Source: a virus
Strand: one strand, 5' to 3'
DNA: 64,000 nt
IMG/VR virus record: IMGVR_UViG_3300009285_006704
Location: 1 to 64,000 of that record
A program made the translations under genes and the position numbers. Below the pieces are notes generated by a model. It did not search any database. It was not told the origin of the DNA and saw only the letters and a program-made list of their open reading frames with translations. Positions 8,438-18,593 of the stretch are shown here, piece after piece. Positions within the stretch are counted from its first letter, which is position 1. Each line of letters begins with the position of its first letter.

Positions 8438-10185
8438 AAGTCTCTGATTATGTTGTTGAATTTTTAAACTTTCATGGTGTACGCACTGTTTTCACTTTAG
8501 CAGGTGGCGGCTGCATTCATTTGATGAATTCTTTAAATAATTCTGGTCTTGGTTATATTTCTATGTTACATGAACAAGGTGCAGCCATCGCGGCCGAAGC
8601 ATATGCACAATACAACAACTACTTGGGCGCAGCAATTGTAACAACTGGTCCAGGCGGAACAAATGCAATTACTGCGGTTGCTTCTGCTTGGTTAGATTCT
8701 GTTCCATTAATGATTATTTCTGGTCAAGTACAAAGAAAAGATATGGTGTTGGAATCCGGTGTACGTCAACGCGGATTTCAAGAACTAAATCTACCAGAAA
8801 TTGTTAAAAGCATAACTAAATATGCTGTTACCGTTATGAATCCAGACGATATCGTTTATGAAATGGATAAAGCATTAGAGATTGCAACAACTGGGCGGAA
8901 GGGACCAGTTTGGATTGAAATTCCCTTAGATGTTCAGGCTTCTGAATTCGTTGATACGGTTAAAGAAGTTAAGACAAACAAATATTATATTTCGTGCGAT
9001 TTTACAGAAATAACCGATGCTTTTGAAAAATCAAAAAAACCAATTCTTCTTCTCGGCGCAGGGGCAAAAGATTGTAATAGAGAAGTTTTATATCAAATCA
9101 TTAACAACCTTAAAATCCCTGTATTAACAACTTGGAGAGCAGCAGATTTAATTGATGAAGATAACTACTATTTTGTTGGTCGTCCTGGAATGGTTGGACA
9201 AAGAGCAGCAAACATCATTCAACAGCAGGCCGACTTTGTTTTGTCAATTGGAGCTAGATTAGATTGTGGGCAAACTGCTTTTAATTTAGATAATTTCGCT
9301 CCAAAAGCTGTTAAATTTGTTGTTGATATAGACCCCAACGAACTGAATAAACATAGCACAAGATTTAAAATTAATATGTCTGCAGAAGATTTTGTTAACG
9401 AATATATTTGTTTTACTCACCAAATAGGAGATGAGACTTTTCCTCCTAGACACCATTCTGCGTGGAGAACAAAGACCAAAGAAATAAAGGAAAAATATTC
9501 TCTTGAAAAAGAGTCAAAAGGAATTCCAATTTATGACTTCCTTATTGGATTAACGAATAATGCTCCAGAAGACGCAATTATTGTTCCTGGTTCTTCCGGT
9601 GCCGCTGCAGAATTAACTCTTCAGACTTGGAAAGTAAAGAAAGAACAAAGAATCATTAATAGCCCAGGTCTTGGTTCTATGGGATTTGCTATTCCTCAAG
9701 CAATAGGAGCTTATTTCGCTGGACAGCAAAAACCTGTTATTTGCATCGACGGAGACGGAAGTTTCCCAATGAACGTACAGGAACTTGAAGTAATTAAAAG
9801 ATTTAATTTACCTATTAAAATCTTTGTTTTAAATAACGACGGCTATGGCTCTATACGAAACACTCAAGACAAATTCTTCAAAGGAACTTACGTCGGGTCA
9901 GACTATGGTTCTGGTTTAACTCTGCCTTCGATACAAAAAATTGCACAAAGCTTTGGCATTAAAACTAGATGTTTTTCTTCTGATCTGTTCGAAAATGGAA
10001 TTCCTTGGAGGGACATTTTTGAGTTACAACAACCAGAAATTATTGAGATTCTTCTTCCCAAGAAGACAGAAGTTATTCATCGAACTCAGACCTATCAACT
10101 AGAAGACGGTTCTTTCGCTTCTAAGCCGATGGAAGATTTGTACCCATCAATTCCAGAAGATGAACTGAAAAAGGTAATGGAATGA
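8434..10185 (+). CDS. ThDP-dependent acetolactate-synthase-like enzyme
   Basis: 583 aa from ATG 8434, overlapping the previous stop, with GGAG 6 nt upstream. The cofactor-activating Glu is in MLHEQGAAIAAEAYA (Glu about residue 47). The central domain has the FAD/structural fold region. The ThDP-binding GDGSFPMNVQELE...LNNDGYGS motif lies at about 435-470. Homologues in sugar operons (for example YerE-type enzymes) attach a two-carbon branch from pyruvate to a keto-deoxy sugar. The RfbH-type dehydrase downstream makes that role attractive here, but it is an inference. Ordinary acetolactate synthesis is the alternative. Confidence 0.82.
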   Translation: MKVSDYVVEFLNFHGVRTVFTLAGGGCIHLMNSLNNSGLGYISMLHEQGAAIAAEAYAQYNNYLGAAIVTTGPGGTNAITAVASAWLDSVPLMIISGQVQRKDMVLESGVRQRGFQELNLPEIVKSITKYAVTVMNPDDIVYEMDKALEIATTGRKGPVWIEIPLDVQASEFVDTVKEVKTNKYYISCDFTEITDAFEKSKKPILLLGAGAKDCNREVLYQIINNLKIPVLTTWRAADLIDEDNYYFVGRPGMVGQRAANIIQQQADFVLSIGARLDCGQTAFNLDNFAPKAVKFVVDIDPNELNKHSTRFKINMSAEDFVNEYICFTHQIGDETFPPRHHSAWRTKTKEIKEKYSLEKESKGIPIYDFLIGLTNNAPEDAIIVPGSSGAAAELTLQTWKVKKEQRIINSPGLGSMGFAIPQAIGAYFAGQQKPVICIDGDGSFPMNVQELEVIKRFNLPIKIFVLNNDGYGSIRNTQDKFFKGTYVGSDYGSGLTLPSIQKIAQSFGIKTRCFSSDLFENGIPWRDIFELQQPEIIEILLPKKTEVIHRTQTYQLEDGSFASKPMEDLYPSIPEDELKKVME

Positions 10186-11012
10186 AGATATTAATTACAG
10201 GAGGGGGTGGATTTATTGGAGGCGCCCTTTATGGATATTTAAGACACAAACACGAAGTAGATGCTTTTAATCATTTGAGTTTAGACCTTCTGAATAAAGA
10301 CAGAGTTACAAACTTACTAAAAAATCGCGATTATGATGTTGTTATACACTGTGCGAATTATGATGCTGCACCAAGATTCTCAAAAAACGATCCGAATAAA
10401 GTGTATGTAAACAACATGCAGATGTTCAATAATTTAGCAGAAAACAATCATCTTTTTTCTAAAATGTTTTATTTTGGGTCTGGGGCTGAAACTTTTGTGG
10501 CCAATAACTATGCAGAATCTAAGAGAGAAATGAATCGTTTAATCAACCAAAAATACGACAATATCTTTAACTTAAGAATATATAGTGTTTATGGGCCTGG
10601 CGCTGATTGGAGATATAGAATAGTAAACAATTTGTGCGCTAAAGCGGCGTTAGGACAGCCTCTTGTAATCCCAGAAAATAGAGTATCCGACTTCCTTCAT
10701 ATCTATGATTTGTGTAAAATGGTAGATTTAATGTTGTTGCCGAAATTAGAAAATAAAACATATGATTTATGTTCTGGAGAGCTGTGGTATTATGCAGATG
10801 TCGCCAAAGAGATATCTCTGATGACAGGAGTTCCAATAGCCTCTCCAACAGAGCGAAAAGCTTGCGTTCCTTCTTCTTATTGTGGCGACAATACTCTCTT
10901 TACGAAAGAATTTGGTCAGTTTAAATTTGCTCCGCTTTCTTTTGGAATTTGGGTGCTAATTGATTATTACAAACTATATAATAAGCTCGATTTAAGCTTA
11001 TTTGAATACTAG
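10182..11012 (+). CDS. NAD(P)-dependent sugar epimerase/reductase (extended SDR)
   Basis: 276 aa, ATGA-coupled to the preceding gene. It starts MKILITGGGGFIGGALYGYL, the dinucleotide-binding glycine motif. FYFGSGAET and NNYAESKREMNRL supply the catalytic Ser and Tyr/Lys pair, and LRIYSVYGPGADWRYR is the usual substrate-loop region. It likely reduces or epimerises a nucleotide-bound keto-sugar from this operon. The exact reaction is unknown. Confidence 0.78.
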   Translation: MKILITGGGGFIGGALYGYLRHKHEVDAFNHLSLDLLNKDRVTNLLKNRDYDVVIHCANYDAAPRFSKNDPNKVYVNNMQMFNNLAENNHLFSKMFYFGSGAETFVANNYAESKREMNRLINQKYDNIFNLRIYSVYGPGADWRYRIVNNLCAKAALGQPLVIPENRVSDFLHIYDLCKMVDLMLLPKLENKTYDLCSGELWYYADVAKEISLMTGVPIASPTERKACVPSSYCGDNTLFTKEFGQFKFAPLSFGIWVLIDYYKLYNKLDLSLFEY

Positions 11013-11020
11013 GAAAAACG

Positions 11021-12094
11021 ATGTGGCTTTGTGGAATATGTTATACTAACAATTTTTCTAATCCAATTTTAACAATTAAAAATTCGCCTCTTCAAGTACA
11101 AAATTTGTCTGAACGCTCGGCCGGAAGTGAGGTGGAGTTAGAAGTTTATCAATGCGAAGAATGCAAAACCGTTCAACTAAGACATTATAGATTGGTTTCT
11201 TATTGGGACAAGGCGATTTCTTCTGGGATGTTGTCAGAAGAAAACAAAAAATATAGAGTTGAGCAACTGAAGAAAATAAAAGAAAAGTATGGAGTTAAAG
11301 ATTCCATCTTTGACATAGGACGAGGATTAAATAAAGAAGTTTGCGAGTCTGCTGGGTTTAAAAAATACAACTACGTTGATGGTTTTTTTGAAGACCCTTT
11401 AGAAGATAATTATGATTGTTTTGTTATTTTAAATTATCTGGAACATGTCCCAGAGCCCGGAGAATTTTTATCTTCTATCACGGAGGTTGTATCAGAGGAA
11501 GCTGTTGGGATTATAGAAGTTCCAAATTTTGACATGATTTTAAAAAACAAATTGTATTCTGAATTTATGAATGAACATATATTTTATTTTACCAAAGAAA
11601 CGTTTAGTTATTTACTAAAGTTACACGGATGGGATGTTTTAGAAAAAAGTGTTATAAAAGATGGCTATGTTCTCTCCTTTATTGTGAAAAAAAACAAGAC
11701 TGTTTCTTTGCAGGAAGAGTTCGAACAAGAAAAAGAAAAATTCATTGATTCCTTTAAAGAAAAAACCAAATATACTAATACGAAAGTGGCAGTTTATGGT
11801 GCGGGACATCAATCGTTTTCTTTTCTCTCCTTCTTACCAGAAGAGGAAAAAAACAAAATCGTTTGTGTCATAGACGATGCACCCTCTAAACAAGGAAATC
11901 ATACACCAGTAACGAATATTCCTATTGTTTCTTTTGAGCAGTTTTTAACAACACCTTTACACGAAGTTGATTACCTTGTTTTTATTGGCGGAAGCTACAA
12001 CCAAGAAATGGTAAATAGATTACAAAAGCACTGGAAAGATTTTAGTTGTGTATTGCTACAAATAGAAAAAAACGAACTAAAGAGGATTAAATGA
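11021..12094 (+). CDS. Zinc-binding sugar C-methyltransferase (SAM-dependent)
   Basis: 357 aa. The N-terminus has a zinc-ribbon pair CGICY...CEECKTVQLRHY, the signature of the NDP-hexose C-3 methyltransferase family (Methyltransf_13/23/14 architecture). A SAM-binding domain follows (SIFDIGRG, YDCFVILNYLEHVPEPGEFL). The C-terminal Rossmann domain has VAVYGAGHQSFSFL. The glycine-rich motif I reads DIGRGLNK rather than the usual DxGxGxG, so it may be divergent. It would add a branch methyl to a keto-deoxy sugar in this cluster. It overlaps the next gene by ATGA. Confidence 0.8.
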   Translation: MWLCGICYTNNFSNPILTIKNSPLQVQNLSERSAGSEVELEVYQCEECKTVQLRHYRLVSYWDKAISSGMLSEENKKYRVEQLKKIKEKYGVKDSIFDIGRGLNKEVCESAGFKKYNYVDGFFEDPLEDNYDCFVILNYLEHVPEPGEFLSSITEVVSEEAVGIIEVPNFDMILKNKLYSEFMNEHIFYFTKETFSYLLKLHGWDVLEKSVIKDGYVLSFIVKKNKTVSLQEEFEQEKEKFIDSFKEKTKYTNTKVAVYGAGHQSFSFLSFLPEEEKNKIVCVIDDAPSKQGNHTPVTNIPIVSFEQFLTTPLHEVDYLVFIGGSYNQEMVNRLQKHWKDFSCVLLQIEKNELKRIK

Positions 12095-13758
12095 AAAAAT
12101 TAAATGTTTTCTTTGTTAATCTGCCAAGTATCCCGCTTCAGAAACTACAAGACCAAAAAGATAGAAATCGTTTAATCAAAGTTTTCCCCTTTGGTATTTT
12201 ATATCTTTCTTCTTTTTTAAAAAAGCAAGGCTGTGCCAACGTTGTACGTTGTATAGATTATTTTGCAACAAACTTTAAACAAAGCAAACCGATAGAGGAA
12301 ATAATTTCCTCAGTTGCAGTATCAACCGCCTGTGGAATAGAACCAGATGTTTTAGCCATTTCGCTAACAATGACAACCTCTTACGAATTTTTTAATCTAA
12401 TGCTACCGATTTTAAAAAAGCTTTGGCCAACAACAACTGTTGTTGTCGGAGGACATACTGCGACAAACGCAATAGAAGAGGTTTTAAAAAACAAACATGT
12501 TGATTATGTGATTGCAGGAGAGGGTGAGGAAGCTTTTTACAGCCTAATTACTAATTTAAATAAAAAAGAATACTTAGAGACTTTAAAAGGTATCCATTTT
12601 TCAGACAAAATAGATAAGACTTTTTCTCGTACTAATCCAATTCAAGATTTAGATTCTTTACCGTTTCCGGATTGGGGTTTAATTGACACCGAGTTTTATT
12701 TAGATACCGATGGTTCCCAACTTTTTTGGGACGGATTTAATAATCAAACAGAGGGTAAAACTAAAGCTGCTACGATTTTGACCTCTCGTGGCTGTCCTTT
12801 CCAGTGTATTTTTTGCGCTGCTAATAACATTAGTGGTAGAAAAATGAGATTACGGAAAACAGAAAAAATAACAGAAGAAGTATTAGAACTATACAAAAAA
12901 TATAATATCAATTACTTGAGTATTTTCGATGATTTGGCGCTGCCGACAGAAAAAAGGACAAAAGAACTTTTATCTGCAATTTCAAAGCTAGAAATCCCAG
13001 AACTTAGAACCTCTTTTTCCCAAGCAGTAAATATAAATGCAACTACAACAAAAATGATTGACGATATAATTAAATATACAAAACCAGCAGTTATCTCTTT
13101 CCCAGTAGAGGCAACCGAGCGAAAAACACAACAAACAATAAAAAAGAAAATTAGTTTAGAAAAGGCACAAAAATTAATTCGCTATTCCCAAAATCGGGGC
13201 TTAATTGTTACAATCAATATAATTTTTGGATTTCCAAATGAAACTTTAGATGAAATGAAGAAAACTATCGAAACAATAAACAATGTTCTAAGACCCGATT
13301 GGACACAGTTTGCAATAGCTTTGCCTGTAGTTGGTTCAAATATGTACGAACAATTTTCTAATTTGGGATTTATTAAATCTAGCCCAGAGTTTTGGGGTCA
13401 AAATTTGCTCAATCATAGAAATTTTGATACTCCGTGGACGACTTCGGAAGAGATTAATGCTCTAAGAGAGTATGCCAACTTATATTGTAACTTTATAAAA
13501 AATAAATGCATAGTTGACGGTGAAAACGAAAAAGCAAAAAAACTCTACAGTAGGGTATCTGAGCTATATCCTGCGCAGATTTTTGCCTTAGAAAATCTAA
13601 GACAAATCGCAATTAAAGAAAGAAACATCTTAGAAGAAGAAAAACTAAAAACAAAGATTCAAGAGTTGTTAAACAACAACTCCGAGTCTCAACATTTATA
13701 TAGTACATATGGTTATTTAATGCCAACCTTGAGGGAAGTTTATGACACAATTCGGTAA
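12091..13758 (+). CDS. B12-binding-domain radical SAM enzyme
   Basis: 555 aa, coupled by ATGA. Residues about 1-170 form a cobalamin-binding-type domain (FPFGILYLSSFLKKQG, VVVGGHTATNAIEE, VIAGEGEEAF). The radical-SAM cluster motif TSRGCPFQCIFCAANN has Cys 235, 239 and 242 (CxxxCxxC). GFPNETLDEMKKTI lies further down the barrel. Such enzymes do methylations and rearrangements on unactivated carbons and are frequent in polysaccharide and antibiotic sugar clusters. The substrate is unknown. Confidence 0.85.
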   Translation: MKKLNVFFVNLPSIPLQKLQDQKDRNRLIKVFPFGILYLSSFLKKQGCANVVRCIDYFATNFKQSKPIEEIISSVAVSTACGIEPDVLAISLTMTTSYEFFNLMLPILKKLWPTTTVVVGGHTATNAIEEVLKNKHVDYVIAGEGEEAFYSLITNLNKKEYLETLKGIHFSDKIDKTFSRTNPIQDLDSLPFPDWGLIDTEFYLDTDGSQLFWDGFNNQTEGKTKAATILTSRGCPFQCIFCAANNISGRKMRLRKTEKITEEVLELYKKYNINYLSIFDDLALPTEKRTKELLSAISKLEIPELRTSFSQAVNINATTTKMIDDIIKYTKPAVISFPVEATERKTQQTIKKKISLEKAQKLIRYSQNRGLIVTINIIFGFPNETLDEMKKTIETINNVLRPDWTQFAIALPVVGSNMYEQFSNLGFIKSSPEFWGQNLLNHRNFDTPWTTSEEINALREYANLYCNFIKNKCIVDGENEKAKKLYSRVSELYPAQIFALENLRQIAIKERNILEEEKLKTKIQELLNNNSESQHLYSTYGYLMPTLREVYDTIR

Positions 13759-14809
13759 AACAAAAAACAACGAGCAAGAAAGACAAAATTGGCTTAAAGA
13801 ACATAAACCTTTGGTTTATGAAAAGGTAATGAAATACCCAGAAAAGGTAGCGAAAGGTGAAAGTATCGCAATAATTCAATTTCAATACAATTACGCTTGT
13901 AATTTTAGATGTGAACATTGTTGTATAGAAAAATTTCAACACAAAGAGAATAATTTAGGAAAAAGAAAATTCACCATTCCAGATATAAAAGAACTTTCAA
14001 AACAGGCTCACGAACTAGGTTTAGCTAATTTTGTTATTACAGGAGGGGAGCCTTTAACTTTTAAAGATTTTGATCAAATTGTGGAAGCTGTTGATCCTAA
14101 TAAATTTTTTATCGTCTCAGATACAAACGGATGGTTTTTAGATTACGAAAGGGCTAAACACTTAAAGTCCATCGGTGTAGATAAAATACAATTAAGCTTA
14201 GATGGGGCTGACTCGAAAAGTCATGATGAATTTCGTCGACAACCGGGTTCTTGGCAACGAGCCGTTGATGCCATCGAAGCATGTAAAAAAGCTGATTTGC
14301 ACGTCATTCTTTCGACCGTTGTGTGGAAAGAAAGAGTGCACTCACAAGAGCTGATTGATTTTCTAGAATTTGCAAAACAAAAAGAAGTTGGAACATATGT
14401 TTCTTTTGCTAAACCAGTGGGGGCATACGAAGGAAGATTTGATTTATTGATCAACGAAGATGATGAAAAATATTTAGAGGAATTGGGTAAAAAATATGAC
14501 GTTTTTACACATCTAACTCCTTCTTATGGTCTAGACGTTGGATGTATTGCGGGCAAGCGCATAATTAGTGTGACACAATTTGGTGATGTCCAATGTTGTC
14601 CGTATTTACACATTTCTTTTGGAAACTTGCGAGAAGAATCATTAAAAATTATTCTTAATCGTATTCTTAAAAATAAATGGTTTAATTATGAAAAAAAATT
14701 TGGATGTTTATGTGCTTCTAACAAAAAATTCATCAAAAAAGTTCTTATAAAGACATACAATAAGAAAATTCCAGTCCCCTACAAGGAAATATTTTTAAAT
14801 GATGAATAA
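13742..14809 (+). CDS. Radical SAM/SPASM-like enzyme
   Basis: 355 aa, starting 17 nt inside the previous gene behind a GAGGGAAG ribosome site. The cluster motif YNYACNFRCEHCC gives Cys 53, 57 and 60 (CxxxCxxC). The C-terminus has further cysteines (DVGCIAGKR, VQCCPY, FGCLCAS) arranged like a SPASM/twitch auxiliary cluster. It ends immediately before a homing-type HNH gene. The role in the glycan pathway is unknown; a dehydrogenation or epimerisation is possible. Confidence 0.82.
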   Translation: MTQFGKTKNNEQERQNWLKEHKPLVYEKVMKYPEKVAKGESIAIIQFQYNYACNFRCEHCCIEKFQHKENNLGKRKFTIPDIKELSKQAHELGLANFVITGGEPLTFKDFDQIVEAVDPNKFFIVSDTNGWFLDYERAKHLKSIGVDKIQLSLDGADSKSHDEFRRQPGSWQRAVDAIEACKKADLHVILSTVVWKERVHSQELIDFLEFAKQKEVGTYVSFAKPVGAYEGRFDLLINEDDEKYLEELGKKYDVFTHLTPSYGLDVGCIAGKRIISVTQFGDVQCCPYLHISFGNLREESLKIILNRILKNKWFNYEKKFGCLCASNKKFIKKVLIKTYNKKIPVPYKEIFLNDE

Positions 14810-15470
14810 AATTTGTTCTAAATGTAAACAAACAAAACCAATTGATAGTTTTTCTAAAAGAAAAGACAGACCCTGCGGAAGAATATCTAAATGCAAGGCA
14901 TGTCAATTAGAATATGCCAGAAACAACCGTGAACACATAAACAATACAAGAAAAATAGCAAGACAGAAAAGTCCTGAGAAAAGTCGAGAATACAGAAAAC
15001 AACAATATTGGAAACATCGTGCAAAGGAATTAGCATCTTCAAAAGAATGGAGAGAACTACACAAAGAAGAAAGACGCGAATACAAGAAGCAATACCAAAA
15101 ACAACAAAGAATATCTTCCTTAAATTTTAAAATCCAACAAATTTTACGAAATAGAATTAATAGCGCACTTTATTATAAATATGCAAAAAAAGCCTTTAAG
15201 TCCATAGAACTTTTGGGTTGTTCTATAGAATACTTGCGCCAACACCTTGAGTCTCAATTTAAAGAAGGAATGTCTTGGGATAATCATGGTTTATATGGGT
15301 GGCACATCGACCACATTAAACCGTGTGCCGCTTTTGATTTAACTATTCCAGAACAACAAAAAGAATGTTTTCACTTTACTAACCTACAACCTTTGTGGGC
15401 AAAAGAAAATTTATTTAAAAAAGATAAGCTATTATCTTATTATGAGAACAACAATGACAACAAAAAATGA
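14799..15470 (+). CDS. HNH endonuclease (phage zinc-ribbon type)
   Basis: 223 aa; ATG 14799, with a second in-frame ATG at 14802 equally possible. An N-terminal zinc ribbon (CSKCKQTK...CKACQ) leads into a long, very basic Arg/Lys/Glu helix. The C-terminal HNH nuclease motif is YGWHIDHIKPCAAFDL ... CFHFTNLQPLWAKENL, with the HxxH pair and the Asn. This is the free-standing homing-endonuclease type common in phages. It sits inside the glycan operon with no evident metabolic role. A decayed relative is at 30996-31115. Confidence 0.88.
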   Translation: MMNKICSKCKQTKPIDSFSKRKDRPCGRISKCKACQLEYARNNREHINNTRKIARQKSPEKSREYRKQQYWKHRAKELASSKEWRELHKEERREYKKQYQKQQRISSLNFKIQQILRNRINSALYYKYAKKAFKSIELLGCSIEYLRQHLESQFKEGMSWDNHGLYGWHIDHIKPCAAFDLTIPEQQKECFHFTNLQPLWAKENLFKKDKLLSYYENNNDNKK

Positions 15471-16791
15471 AATCTTAGATTTAGTTGCAAAATATATTAA
15501 AGAAAAGCACGCAAACGAAGCTTGGAAAGAAGGGGATTGGATTTCTTATTCTGGCCCTCAATATGACGAAAAAGAGTATGTAGCTGCAGTTGATACACTG
15601 TTAGACGAATGGCTTATTTTCGGACCCAAAGCAAGAGAGTTTGAAAAAATCTTTCCTGCCTTTCTGGGCAAAAGGCTTGGTACACTTGTTAATAGCGGAA
15701 GCTCCGCTAATCTATTGATGTTAGTGGCAGCAAAGTCAAAAAGTCTAAATCTTCTACAAGAAGGAGATAAAATTCTTACTCCTGTTGTATGTTTCCCAAC
15801 AACTCTTAACCCCATTATACAAAACGGATTTATCCCCGTCTTTGTGGATGTTGATTTGCCAAGTCTAAATTTGAATCTAGACCAAACAGAAGAACTATTA
15901 AAGAAAGACCCGTCTATTAAAGCTTTTATGTTTGCTCATGTTTTGGGAAATCCACCAAATATGAAAAGAGTAATGGAATTAGTAAATAAATATAATTTAT
16001 TATTCTTCGAAGATTCCTGCGATGCTTTGGGTGGAACTTATGATGGACGCCTTTTAGGTAGTTTTGGGATTATGTCGACGTGTTCTTTGTTTCCAGCGCA
16101 CCACTGTTCCGGAGGAGAGGGTGGCTTTGTTGCAACAGATGATATAAATATACAAAAAGTTGTTACTTCTTTACGAGACTGGGGACGAGGCTGTTTTTGC
16201 AATACAAAAACCCCTGGGAACGTTACCTCCGGAGCTGCTTGCAAAAATAGACATAGAAACTGGTTGCCCGGATTCCCAGAGCTTACTTATGACCACAGAT
16301 ATGTTTTCGAAGAAATAGGTTATAACCTAAAGCCAATAGAAGTACAAGGAGCTTTGTTGTTAGAACAAATTAAAAAGCTTCCGCTTTTAGACCAAGCAAG
16401 AAGAGACAACCATAAGTCTTTGTATAATATTTTTTCAAAATATCAAGATTATTTCATGCTTCCTGTTGCAGAACCAAATTCTGACCCTTGTTGGTTCGCC
16501 TTTTTGCTTACGGTTAAAGACAATAAACTCTTTACAAAAGAAGAATTTGTCCAATTCCTAGAAAGTAAGAAAATTCAAACAAGAAGTTACTTTAGCGGCA
16601 ATATCTTAGCACACCCTGGATACAATCATTTATATGAAGGCAATGACTTAAAAGGTGAATTTCCTAACGCCTACAAAGCAACGAAAGATTCTTTCTTCTT
16701 GGGCACATTTGCTGGTATTAATGAGGAAAAACTAAAGTATATTTCCAAATGTGTTAATGAGTTCTTCTTTGAAAAAGAGTATACGATATAG
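15454..16791 (+). CDS. rfbH: RfbH/E1-type CDP-4-keto-6-deoxyglucose-3-dehydrase-like protein
   Basis: 445 aa; start taken at ATG 15454 (MTTKNEI), with ATG 15442 as an alternative. It has the PLP-aminotransferase fold of the DegT/StrS family. The usual catalytic Lys is replaced by His in SLFPAHHCSGGEGG (His217), the hallmark of E1/RfbH dehydrases that remove the C3 hydroxyl. The Cys-rich segment RDWGRGCFCNTK...AACKNR matches the region that holds the [2Fe-2S] cluster in that family. The length also fits RfbH rather than the shorter colitose enzyme ColD. It needs a ferredoxin-type reductase (E3), which is not in this window. Confidence 0.88.
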   Translation: MTTKNEILDLVAKYIKEKHANEAWKEGDWISYSGPQYDEKEYVAAVDTLLDEWLIFGPKAREFEKIFPAFLGKRLGTLVNSGSSANLLMLVAAKSKSLNLLQEGDKILTPVVCFPTTLNPIIQNGFIPVFVDVDLPSLNLNLDQTEELLKKDPSIKAFMFAHVLGNPPNMKRVMELVNKYNLLFFEDSCDALGGTYDGRLLGSFGIMSTCSLFPAHHCSGGEGGFVATDDINIQKVVTSLRDWGRGCFCNTKTPGNVTSGAACKNRHRNWLPGFPELTYDHRYVFEEIGYNLKPIEVQGALLLEQIKKLPLLDQARRDNHKSLYNIFSKYQDYFMLPVAEPNSDPCWFAFLLTVKDNKLFTKEEFVQFLESKKIQTRSYFSGNILAHPGYNHLYEGNDLKGEFPNAYKATKDSFFLGTFAGINEEKLKYISKCVNEFFFEKEYTI

Positions 16792-16804
16792 GAAATTTGA
16801 AAAA

Positions 16805-17782
16805 ATGAAAAAAATAGTATATGTAACTGGATGTCTTGGTTTTATTGGTTCTCACTTCACTAGGAAATGTCTAAATCTCGGATGGCTTGTGTATGGTATA
16901 GACAAGAAAACTTATGCTGCAAATTTAGATGTTTTGCAAGAATTTCTAAATTACCAAAATTTTGTCTTTGAGCAAAAAGACATTAAAGATATTACGTTTA
17001 TACCAGATTGCGACTATATTGTTAATTTTGCAGCAGAAAGCCATGTGGAAAATTCTATAGCAAATAGTGACAATTTCATCAACAGTAACATTTTAGGAGT
17101 TAGGAACTTACTTGAAGTGCTGAGATATAAAAACTCGAATTGTGTAGATGTCCCTCTTTTTTGTCACGTTTCGAGTGACGAGGTTTATGGAGATATAGCC
17201 GAAGGTAAACACGTAGAGACGGATTTGTTAAAACCTTCGAATCCTTATTCAGCAGCTAAAGCAGCAGCAGATATGCTTGTTCTGGCTTGGTCTAGAACCT
17301 ATAATCTAAATTATGTAATCGTTCGTCCGACAAATAATTACGGCACTCATCAATATCCGGAAAAACTTATTCCGATTACTGTTTATAACCTAGTTAGAGG
17401 ACGTAAAACAAAACTTCACAATAAGGGAACTCCTATACGAAGCTGGCTTCATGTACAAGATACTGCTGACGCAATATTTACAATTCTTAGCTCAGACATA
17501 AAAAATCAAATATACAACATCGCCGGAAGTTGCGAATTGTCCAACTTAACAACAGTAGAAAATATACTTTCTTGTTATTTTAACTTATCGAAAGGACAAA
17601 TTAATTTTTCTGATTATATTGACGATTCTTTAATGCGTCAAGGACAAGATATGAGATATTCTTTAAACGATGAAAAACTTAGGGCTTTGGGGTGGACCCC
17701 CAAAAAAGAGTTTTCAAAGGAAATTAAACATATAGTCTCTTTTTATAAATCTAAGTTTAATTGGTGGGTAGCAAAGTGTTGA
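16805..17782 (+). CDS. RmlB-like nucleotide-sugar 4,6-dehydratase
   Basis: 325 aa from ATG 16805; an in-frame ATG at 16751 would add an implausible extension overlapping the previous gene. It has VYVTGCLGFIGSHFTRKC (NAD site), HVSSDEVYGD (catalytic Ser/Thr-Asp-Glu region), NPYSAAKAAAD (Tyr/Lys) and RPTNNYGTHQYPEKLIPI, the dTDP-glucose 4,6-dehydratase pattern. It would supply a 4-keto-6-deoxy nucleotide sugar to the RfbH-like enzyme before it. The nucleotide (dTDP or CDP) is not certain. Confidence 0.85.
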   Translation: MKKIVYVTGCLGFIGSHFTRKCLNLGWLVYGIDKKTYAANLDVLQEFLNYQNFVFEQKDIKDITFIPDCDYIVNFAAESHVENSIANSDNFINSNILGVRNLLEVLRYKNSNCVDVPLFCHVSSDEVYGDIAEGKHVETDLLKPSNPYSAAKAAADMLVLAWSRTYNLNYVIVRPTNNYGTHQYPEKLIPITVYNLVRGRKTKLHNKGTPIRSWLHVQDTADAIFTILSSDIKNQIYNIAGSCELSNLTTVENILSCYFNLSKGQINFSDYIDDSLMRQGQDMRYSLNDEKLRALGWTPKKEFSKEIKHIVSFYKSKFNWWVAKC

Positions 17783-18585
17783 AGACTTGTTGTCTAATTG
17801 TAGCTTCCGGTAAAAACTATGAAAAACTTGGTGAATGCGCTAAAAACAGCTTTCTTGCTTTTCATTCTGATATAGATTTGTTTTATGTAACAGATTTGTC
17901 TCTTTGGAATGTTTCGGGCGGAGCAAATGTTTCAAGGCTAAGTATTGCTTTGCAACTTTTTGAAAAGGGGTATGAAAAAATTATTCTTCTTGGTGCGGAT
18001 ACAATAACTTGCAGCAGATTAGAGGAGTTTTTAGAAAAAGATAATTTTGACATTTTACCAACACTATGTTACCCTTATCAATATGTTTCTCCTAGAGTTT
18101 GTTCTCCTGACAAAGAAACTCACCTAAATGCCGATGTCGTTTGTTTTACTTCACCAGAAGCCGTAAGAAAAATAATAGAATTAGCACCTTTGCATAAAGA
18201 ATATAACGAGCAAGGAGCATTAAATGAAGTTGTTTGGAAAAAAGAATATGGGTTTGCATATAACATTGTAGAACATCCCTATCAAGACTCTAAAATCGTT
18301 TATAACGCAAGGGCAAAGGGTAACGTTGTAGCAGCGCCTGGACAGAAACCTTGGGGGCAATATACAAAGAAAATGTTTGTGTCCGATGACAGACTTTTTA
18401 CTTTTGATAATAAGGAAATTAGAGTGTGGCATTACTGTGAAGGTCTTGGCGGATTAGACAAATCTACTTTTGAAAAGCTTATTAATAATTGGATTTTTGA
18501 TTGGTTTAATGAGGATGCAAAAAAATACTTCAAAGAGAAATGTAATTGTGGAGATTTTTTCGAGAAGAAATTTACAATTGATTAG
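17779..18585 (+). CDS. Putative glycosyltransferase, GT8/GT-A-like
   Basis: Weakly defined start: the gene begins around TTG 17779 (TTGA overlap with the previous stop) or GTG 17776, giving about 268 aa. KTCCLIVASGKNYEKLGECAKNSF, then KIILLGADTITC resembles the GT8 DxD site, with HLNADVVCF further on. VVWKKEYGFAYNIVEHPYQ and a C-terminal IRVWHYCEGLGG fit the same fold. The family call is tentative, and no donor is evident. Confidence 0.5.
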   Translation: MKTCCLIVASGKNYEKLGECAKNSFLAFHSDIDLFYVTDLSLWNVSGGANVSRLSIALQLFEKGYEKIILLGADTITCSRLEEFLEKDNFDILPTLCYPYQYVSPRVCSPDKETHLNADVVCFTSPEAVRKIIELAPLHKEYNEQGALNEVVWKKEYGFAYNIVEHPYQDSKIVYNARAKGNVVAAPGQKPWGQYTKKMFVSDDRLFTFDNKEIRVWHYCEGLGGLDKSTFEKLINNWIFDWFNEDAKKYFKEKCNCGDFFEKKFTID

Positions 18586-18593
18586 AGGTTCAA